A DNA stretch of 64,000 bases. Source: Lysobacter sp. Root76 (GTDB lineage Bacteria > Pseudomonadota > Gammaproteobacteria > Xanthomonadales > Xanthomonadaceae). The position numbers were made by a program, and so were the translations under genes. This document shows, piece by piece, positions 60,094-64,000 of the stretch. Numbering within the stretch: position 1 is the first letter of the stretch; the number at the start of each line of letters is the position of its first letter. Below the pieces are notes generated by a model, which was not told the DNA's origin, ran no database searches, and saw only the letters and a list, made by a program, of their open reading frames with translations. The stretch is from assembly GCF_001428685.1 (NCBI RefSeq), contig NZ_LMIK01000008.1:294763-358762 (forward strand), in the 5' to 3' direction.

Positions 60094-60678
60094 ATGAAGA
60101 AGGCCGCGCATTATCCCGGCAACACCGCCCTCGCGCCAGCACGCAGTACCCGCCCCTTGCCGCTCGCCGGCGCGCGCCGGCTGCTGATCGGCGCGGTTTG
60201 CGCCCTGCTCGCGGCCTGCGGCGGCGGCCGCGAAACCGTACGCCGCCCCACCCCGTCGCCGATGCCGCGGGTCTGGCCGGTGGTCGCACCCGCCGACCCG
60301 GCCTCGGCCAACTCGGTGCTGATGCGCGCGATCAGCCTGGTCGGCACCCCTTACCGCTACGGCGGCAACACCCCGGAAGGCGGCTTCGACTGCTCCGGGC
60401 TGGTCAACTACGTCTACCGCGACATGCTGGCGGTGAACCTGCCGCGGACCTCACGCGACCTGGCCGGCTTCCAGGGCCCGAGGATCGCCCCCGAACGCCT
60501 GGCTGCCGCCGACCTGGTGTTTTTCGGCAGTTCCGGCAACGTCAGCCATGTCGGCATCTACGTCGGCGAGGGCCGTTTCGTGCACGCCCCCAGCACCGGC
60601 GGCACGGTCCGCCTGGACCACCTGGACGGGCCCTATTGGCGCGACCATTACAGCGGGGCGAAACGGGTTCTGAAGTAG
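60094..60678 (+). CDS. NlpC/P60-family lipoprotein peptidase, copy 1
   Basis: A 194-residue protein with a long basic start, a lipoprotein signal (LLIGAVCALLAAC, lipobox Cys42) and an NlpC/P60 catalytic domain: GTPYRYGGNTPEGGFDCSGL (Cys100), SHVGIYVG (His152) and RFVHAP (third polar residue, His164). Such enzymes cut peptide cross-links in peptidoglycan. It is 117 bases upstream of a second NlpC/P60 gene. It is divergent from slyD. The ATG at 60094 is used; the frame extends to 60058. Confidence 0.92.
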   Translation: MKKAAHYPGNTALAPARSTRPLPLAGARRLLIGAVCALLAACGGGRETVRRPTPSPMPRVWPVVAPADPASANSVLMRAISLVGTPYRYGGNTPEGGFDCSGLVNYVYRDMLAVNLPRTSRDLAGFQGPRIAPERLAAADLVFFGSSGNVSHVGIYVGEGRFVHAPSTGGTVRLDHLDGPYWRDHYSGAKRVLK

Positions 60679-60691
60679 CCGGCAGCTAAAA

Positions 60692-60707
60692 TGTGAGCAA
60701 AATCACA
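60692..60707. promoter_or_regulatory. Perfect CRP/Clp-type binding site
   Basis: TGTGA (60692-60696), six bases, TCACA (60703-60707): an exact match to the CRP consensus core TGTGA-N6-TCACA. It lies 89 bases before the start of the second NlpC/P60 gene and just after the stop of the first. In Xanthomonadaceae the homolog Clp binds the same sequence and controls extracellular enzymes. A possible -10 (TTTGAA, 60734-60739) would put the site near -41, as for class II activation. Confidence 0.75.
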
Positions 60708-60795
60708 GACTTGTTAACGAGCCTCTAACGAAATTTGAACCTTCTGCTGCGTTTTGGCAGGCATTATCGGTCGGTCTTGATTCAGTGATGACCGC

Positions 60796-61518
60796 GTGAC
60801 GACCCAGCATTTCCGCCAAGGCCGCCCAGCTGCCACCACCTCGCCCCGCCTCGCGCGGGCAGCGCTCCGTATTTCCCTGACCTTCGCCATGGCCGCTTCG
60901 GCGCTGCCGGCGTTCGCGCAGGAGCAGCCTTCCGCCGTGGCCTCGCTGGCCGGCGGTTCGTCCATGAGCGGCGACTCGGCCGATGGCCCGGCGCCCGCCA
61001 CCCGCCACATGCTGCCCGACGCGATGACCCTGCCGGATCGCGCCCTGCTGCTGGCGACCGATCTCAACCGTCTGCTGGCCTATTCCAACGCCGCCGGCGA
61101 CAGCAAGGACGCCACCGCCGCCGCACCGGCCGGCGAAGGCCGCATCAAGGGCATGCTCCAGCGCGCCCTGGCCCTGCTGGGCACGCCCTATCGCTGGGGC
61201 GGCAGCTCCCCGGACAAGGGTTTCGACTGCAGCGGCCTGGTCGGCTACGTGTTCCGCAACGCCCTGGGTATCGAACTGCCGCGCGTCTCGCGCGAGATGG
61301 CCAAGACCGGCGAACTGATCAGCGACCGCAACGACCTCAGCGAAGGCGATCTGGTGTTCTTCGGCCGCAAGGGCCGGGTCGACCACGTCGGCATCTACCT
61401 GGGCGAAGGCCGCTTCGTCCACGCCCCGCGCACCGGCAAGGACGTGACCGTGTCCAGCCTGGACACCGGCTACTGGAGCGGCAAGTTCATGGAAGCGCGC
61501 CGGGTCGAAGGCATCTGA
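60796..61518 (+). CDS. NlpC/P60-family peptidase, copy 2
   Basis: A 240-residue secreted protein: a long signal region (ALRISLTFAMAASALPAFAQ), a Ser/Ala-rich part and an NlpC/P60 domain with GTPYRWGGSSPDKGFDCSGL (Cys145), DHVGIYLG (His197) and RFVHAP (His209). It differs from copy 1 in lacking a lipobox, so it is soluble in the periplasm or secreted. The start is GTG at 60796 with a weak ribosome site. A perfect CRP/Clp site upstream suggests control by cyclic nucleotides or Clp. Paralogous to copy 1, probably by duplication. Confidence 0.92.
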   Translation: MTTQHFRQGRPAATTSPRLARAALRISLTFAMAASALPAFAQEQPSAVASLAGGSSMSGDSADGPAPATRHMLPDAMTLPDRALLLATDLNRLLAYSNAAGDSKDATAAAPAGEGRIKGMLQRALALLGTPYRWGGSSPDKGFDCSGLVGYVFRNALGIELPRVSREMAKTGELISDRNDLSEGDLVFFGRKGRVDHVGIYLGEGRFVHAPRTGKDVTVSSLDTGYWSGKFMEARRVEGI

Positions 61519-61544
61519 GCCGCCGCGCCCTCATCGAAATAATG

Positions 61545-61568
61545 GAAGGCCGCCCCCGGGCGGCCTTC
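61545..61568. terminator. Hairpin after the second NlpC/P60 gene
   Basis: GAAGGCCGCCC (61545-61555) and GGGCGGCCTTC (61558-61568) form an 11-base stem with a tiny loop, 27 bases past the stop. The T-tract is short (TTC). It is between two convergent genes. Confidence 0.65.
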
Positions 61569-61666
61569 TGCGTTTCCGGGGCCGTGCGCGGCCTCCGCGC
61601 TCAAGGATGCGAAGCGCGCGTCATCCCGCGCAGGCCATAGCGGCCCGCGCGGCGCGCGGCAGCAGC

Positions 61667-62167
61667 TCAGTCGTTGTCGCGCACGTAGCGCTCGACCGTG
61701 GCCTCGATGCCCTTGCTCAGCTCCATCACCTTCAAGGCGTACTCGGCCAGGCGCTTGTCGTCCTCGCTGGTCGGGGTCCACGGCGGCACCGGGGTCGGCT
61801 TGCCCTCGACCTGGTCCATGGCCACGAACACGATCACGCAATGCGTGCACAGCCGCTCTTCCGACTCGCCGTCGTCCAGGCCCGGGTCGCGCGCTTTCAC
61901 GTCCACCGCGAAATGCATGCTGGTGGTGCCGGTATGGATCAATTTGGTGTGCACGGTGACCAGATCGCTGATCCGGATCGGCGCCACGAAGCGGATGCCG
62001 CCGACCGCGACGGTGACGCTGTACTTGCCGCTCCAGCCGACCGCGGCGGCGTAGCCGGCCTGGTCGATCCACTTCATCACCATGCCGCCGTGGACCTTGC
62101 CGCCGTAGTTGACGTCGGTGGGTTGGGCGAGGAAACGCAGGTTCAGTTCGCGCTGCTGGCCTTTCAT
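61667..62167 (-). CDS. Acyl-CoA thioesterase (hotdog fold, YciA/BACH type)
   Basis: A 166-residue single hotdog domain: LRFLAQPTDVNYGGKVHGGMVMKWIDQAGYAAA, the strand YSVTVAVGGIRFVAPIRISDLV, and MHFAVDVKARDPG. The Asn and Gly-rich VNYGGKVHGG holds the CoA site of the YciA/BACH group, which hydrolyses a range of acyl-CoAs. It overlaps the NADPH:FMN reductase stop by ATGA. The C-terminus after PPWTPTSEDDKRLAEYALK is typical of this length class. Cytoplasmic. Confidence 0.9.
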   Translation of the reverse strand: MKGQQRELNLRFLAQPTDVNYGGKVHGGMVMKWIDQAGYAAAVGWSGKYSVTVAVGGIRFVAPIRISDLVTVHTKLIHTGTTSMHFAVDVKARDPGLDDGESEERLCTHCVIVFVAMDQVEGKPTPVPPWTPTSEDDKRLAEYALKVMELSKGIEATVERYVRDND

Positions 62168-62805
62168 GCCACGACTCCCTTGCACAGATGACGGACCACG
62201 GCGGCGCCGACGCCGAGCACGGCGCGGTGCAGGCGTTCGTCGACGAGCACGCCGGTGTCGGGCAGGCGCTCGGCGGCGTTGCCGACCGCGACCTGCTGCG
62301 GCACCACCAGCAGGCCGAGTTTCGACAGAGCGTCGCGCAGCACGATCAGCGAGCGGATCCCGCCGAGCGGGCCGGGCGAGGCCGAGACGATGCCGGCCAT
62401 CTTGTCCTGGAACAGCAAAGTGCCGGACTTGCCGTCGGCGGTCGCCCGCGACATCCAGTCCAGGGTGTTCTTGACCAGCGCCGGCATCGAGCCGTTGTAC
62501 TCGGGCGTGCTGATCAGCAGGCCGTCGCAAGCGGCCATCAGGCTTTGCAGGCGGTGCACGTTATCGGGCATGCCGGCGGCTTCGATGTCGCCGTCGTAGA
62601 CCGGCAGCGGGTAGTCGCGCAATTCGATCAGTTCGACATCCGCGCCGGTCGTGCGCGCGCCTTCGGCCAGCAGTGGGATCAGGCGGCGGTTGTAGGAGCC
62701 CTGGCGCAGGCTGCCGGCGAAGGCGAGCAGGCGCGGCCGCGGCGGCGGGGTGGCGATGTAGCGATCGGCTTCGGGCGAGCGCGGATCGGAGGGGCTGGCA
62801 GGCAT
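62164..62805 (-). CDS. NADPH-dependent FMN reductase
   Basis: A 213-residue flavodoxin-like reductase. FMN phosphate loop LLAFAGSLRQGSYNRRL, then LRDYPLPVYDGDIEAAGMPDNV, the isoalloxazine loop ISTPEYNGSMPALVKNTLDW and SASPGPLGGIRSL. The family reduces FMN, quinones, chromate or azo dyes. The first 23 residues are a Pro/Arg-rich extension before the core. It is first in a two-gene operon with the thioesterase gene. No regulator is next to it. Confidence 0.92.
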   Translation of the reverse strand: MPASPSDPRSPEADRYIATPPPRPRLLAFAGSLRQGSYNRRLIPLLAEGARTTGADVELIELRDYPLPVYDGDIEAAGMPDNVHRLQSLMAACDGLLISTPEYNGSMPALVKNTLDWMSRATADGKSGTLLFQDKMAGIVSASPGPLGGIRSLIVLRDALSKLGLLVVPQQVAVGNAAERLPDTGVLVDERLHRAVLGVGAAVVRHLCKGVVA

Positions 62806-62909
62806 GCGCTGGCTCCGTGGGTCGGGGCGCCGATTATGCGCACAGCGCTGTGCTTGCGGCGATGCGCACGGCGCGCGATGCTCCCCGCGATTGCCTGCGG
62901 AGAGACGAC

Positions 62910-63323
62910 ATGGGACGCACGATACTCGCCGTACTGGCCGGCCTGTTGGTCGCCTGGATCACGATCACGCTGTGCGAATTCGGCGGCGTGGCGCTGCACC
63001 CACCGCCGCCGGGCACCAATCTGGCCGATCCGCAGGCGCTGGCCGCCTTCATCGGCGCCGCGCCGCCGAGCGCGATGCTGCTGGTGCTGCTGGGCTGGGT
63101 CGCGGGCGCCTTCGACGGCGGCCTGGTCGCGGCGCTGATTTCGCGCCGGCACAAAAACGGCGCCGCGCTGACCATCGGCGTCCTGGTGGTGCTGGGCGTG
63201 ATCGCCAACAACCTGATGATCCCGCACCCGCTGTGGATGACCGTGGCCGGCGTGCTGCTGCCGATCCCGGCCGCCTGGCTGGCCGCACGCCTGGTCGGCA
63301 GCCCCCGCAAGGGCGCCGCATGA
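62910..63323 (+). CDS. Small membrane protein, unknown function
   Basis: A 137-residue protein with four membrane helices (ILAVLAGLLVAWITITLCEF, SAMLLVLLGWVAGAFDGGLV, LTIGVLVVLGVIANNLMI, WMTVAGVLLPIPAAWLAARL). GGAG lies before the ATG at 62910. No known domain. It overlaps the next gene by ATGA, so the two membrane proteins are made together. The pattern GGVALHPPPPGTNLADPQALAAFIG is seen in unnamed proteins of related bacteria. Confidence 0.8.
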   Translation: MGRTILAVLAGLLVAWITITLCEFGGVALHPPPPGTNLADPQALAAFIGAAPPSAMLLVLLGWVAGAFDGGLVAALISRRHKNGAALTIGVLVVLGVIANNLMIPHPLWMTVAGVLLPIPAAWLAARLVGSPRKGAA

Positions 63324-63793
63324 GCCGCGGCGACCCGCACAACTCGGGCAAGGCCATCCTCTACACCCTCGGTCTGTTCGCGGCGGCGTTCGCGATCGGC
63401 GCCTGGCTCGCCGGCTACGCCGCGCCCGGCCACGAGGCCGCCTGGTGGATCAGCGGCGGTCTGCTCGCGGTCGGCCTGGTGGTCGGCCTGAAAGTGCTGG
63501 AGGCGGCGGCGATGCTGGCCGCGCCGTTCGTGCTCGCGAAGATGGCGGCGCGCTGGGCGACCACCGGCAAGCCGCTGGATGTTCGCAAGGACGGCGACCG
63601 CCACGATTGGATCGCCTACCTGTTGTTCATTCCTTCGTACGCGCTGTTCGCCCTGCTCACCGGCGCCGGTGTCGGCTTCGTCGATGGCGGGCTGGGGTTC
63701 TTCCTCAGCGCGCTGCTGTACGGCGGGGTCGGCTTGGTGCTCGGCGCGGTGGCGGCGAAGATTCTGCTGAAGTACGCGCTGGAAGTAGGCTGA
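63320..63793 (+). CDS. Membrane protein, unknown function
   Basis: A 157-residue protein with four or so hydrophobic segments (ILYTLGLFAAAFAIGAWLAGY, WWISGGLLAVGLVVGLKVLEAAAML, WIAYLLFIPSYALFALLTGAGVG, LLYGGVGLVLGAVAAKILL). It overlaps the preceding membrane protein gene by ATGA. No family recognised. Downstream is a TTGCYG hexamer array starting 38 bases after the stop. Confidence 0.75.
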   Translation: MSRGDPHNSGKAILYTLGLFAAAFAIGAWLAGYAAPGHEAAWWISGGLLAVGLVVGLKVLEAAAMLAAPFVLAKMAARWATTGKPLDVRKDGDRHDWIAYLLFIPSYALFALLTGAGVGFVDGGLGFFLSALLYGGVGLVLGAVAAKILLKYALEVG

Positions 63794-63829
63794 GATCGGT
63801 CATCTAGATCGAATCCCAGCACGCACGCG

Positions 63830-63926
<97 letters not shown>

Positions 63927-64000
63927 CGGCATTGAAATCCAATGCCCCGCACTCGCCCAACCCCACTCAGACCCGAAGGGCGGCGCGCAGGACGCGCGCC
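63927..64000. other. Window end, nothing recognised
   Basis: After the hexamer array the sequence is GC-rich with no start codon and ribosome site I can support before the window ends. Confidence 0.4.

Noticed and set aside
60741..60790. Sigma-54 promoter (TTGGCAGGCATTAT) before the second NlpC/P60 gene
   Set aside because: The -12 GC element at the right distance is missing.

Overview
The window is high-GC DNA from a gammaproteobacterium of the Xanthomonadaceae, most likely Lysobacter or a close relative. The reasons are a bacteria-killing type IV effector with the Xanthomonadales-type C-terminal secretion domain (XVIPCD) next to a lipoprotein; the family-typical order of pyrG-kdsA-eno-ftsB-ispD-ispF-truD, surE-pcm-YqaA-nlpD and miaA-hfq-hflX-hflK-hflC-DUF2065-purA; an nlpD with no rpoS beside it; a perfect CRP/Clp-type site; and many short palindromic REP elements (GGTAGGAGCGGCGTRAGCC type) between genes. 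No rRNA, tRNA, CRISPR array, insertion sequence or prophage was recognised. Assignment to genus is inference.

Layout. 0-1.8 kb: X-T4SS effector (5' end outside the window) and candidate immunity lipoprotein. 2-18.3 kb: accessory and regulatory genes. These are a LytS/LytTR two-component pair, a small ArsR-SRPBCC operon with an operator inside its promoter, a serine hydrolase, a second LytTR system with two tandem paralogous histidine kinases sharing one regulator, an MmyB-type regulator divergent from a Tat-exported alpha/beta hydrolase, a HAD phosphatase, a GIY-YIG protein that cuts off a YciI-like gene remnant, a monooxygenase behind a SoxR/MerR-like promoter, an SLC13-type permease and a frameshifted membrane protein gene. 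18.3-30.6 kb: housekeeping block on the minus strand (rlmE-ftsH-folP, then miaA-hfq-hflX-hflK-hflC-DUF2065-purA), interrupted between folP and miaA by about 1 kb of unusual tandem modules with DnaA-box-like triads. 30.3-36.6 kb: yhbY, an Mth938-like gene, an M15 peptidase, DUF2798, nlpD, YqaA, pcm, surE and an Smr-domain gene. 36.6-43.8 kb: the pyrG-kdsA-eno-ftsB-ispD-ispF-truD block. 44-51 kb: DUF488, a phosphodiester glycosidase, small proteins, parE and two paralogous secreted VDTR-type proteins. 51-64 kb: YcaQ, N-formylglutamate deformylase, an S9 peptidase, glutathione reductase, a D-amino-acid dehydrogenase, DUF418, slyD, two NlpC/P60 peptidases, a thioesterase, an FMN reductase, two small membrane proteins and a TTGCYG hexanucleotide repeat.

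How the genes fit together. Many minus-strand genes overlap by ATGA (hflK/hflC, surE/pcm, YqaA/nlpD, ispF/truD, kdsA/unknown, hutG/ycaQ, dadA/gor, FMN reductase/thioesterase), which indicates translational coupling in operons. Envelope upkeep is a recurring theme: FtsH-HflKC proteolysis, NlpD, two NlpC/P60 enzymes, an M15 peptidase, KdsA for LPS and FtsB for division.

The most notable items are the tandem DnaA-box-like modules (25356-26062), the S9 peptidase whose nucleophile-elbow SYGG appears removed by a 12-bp in-frame deletion, the effector/lipoprotein pair at the left edge, the paired VDTR proteins, and the duplicated histidine kinase that has lost its own regulator gene. All functions are inferred from sequence reading alone; no database search was run.
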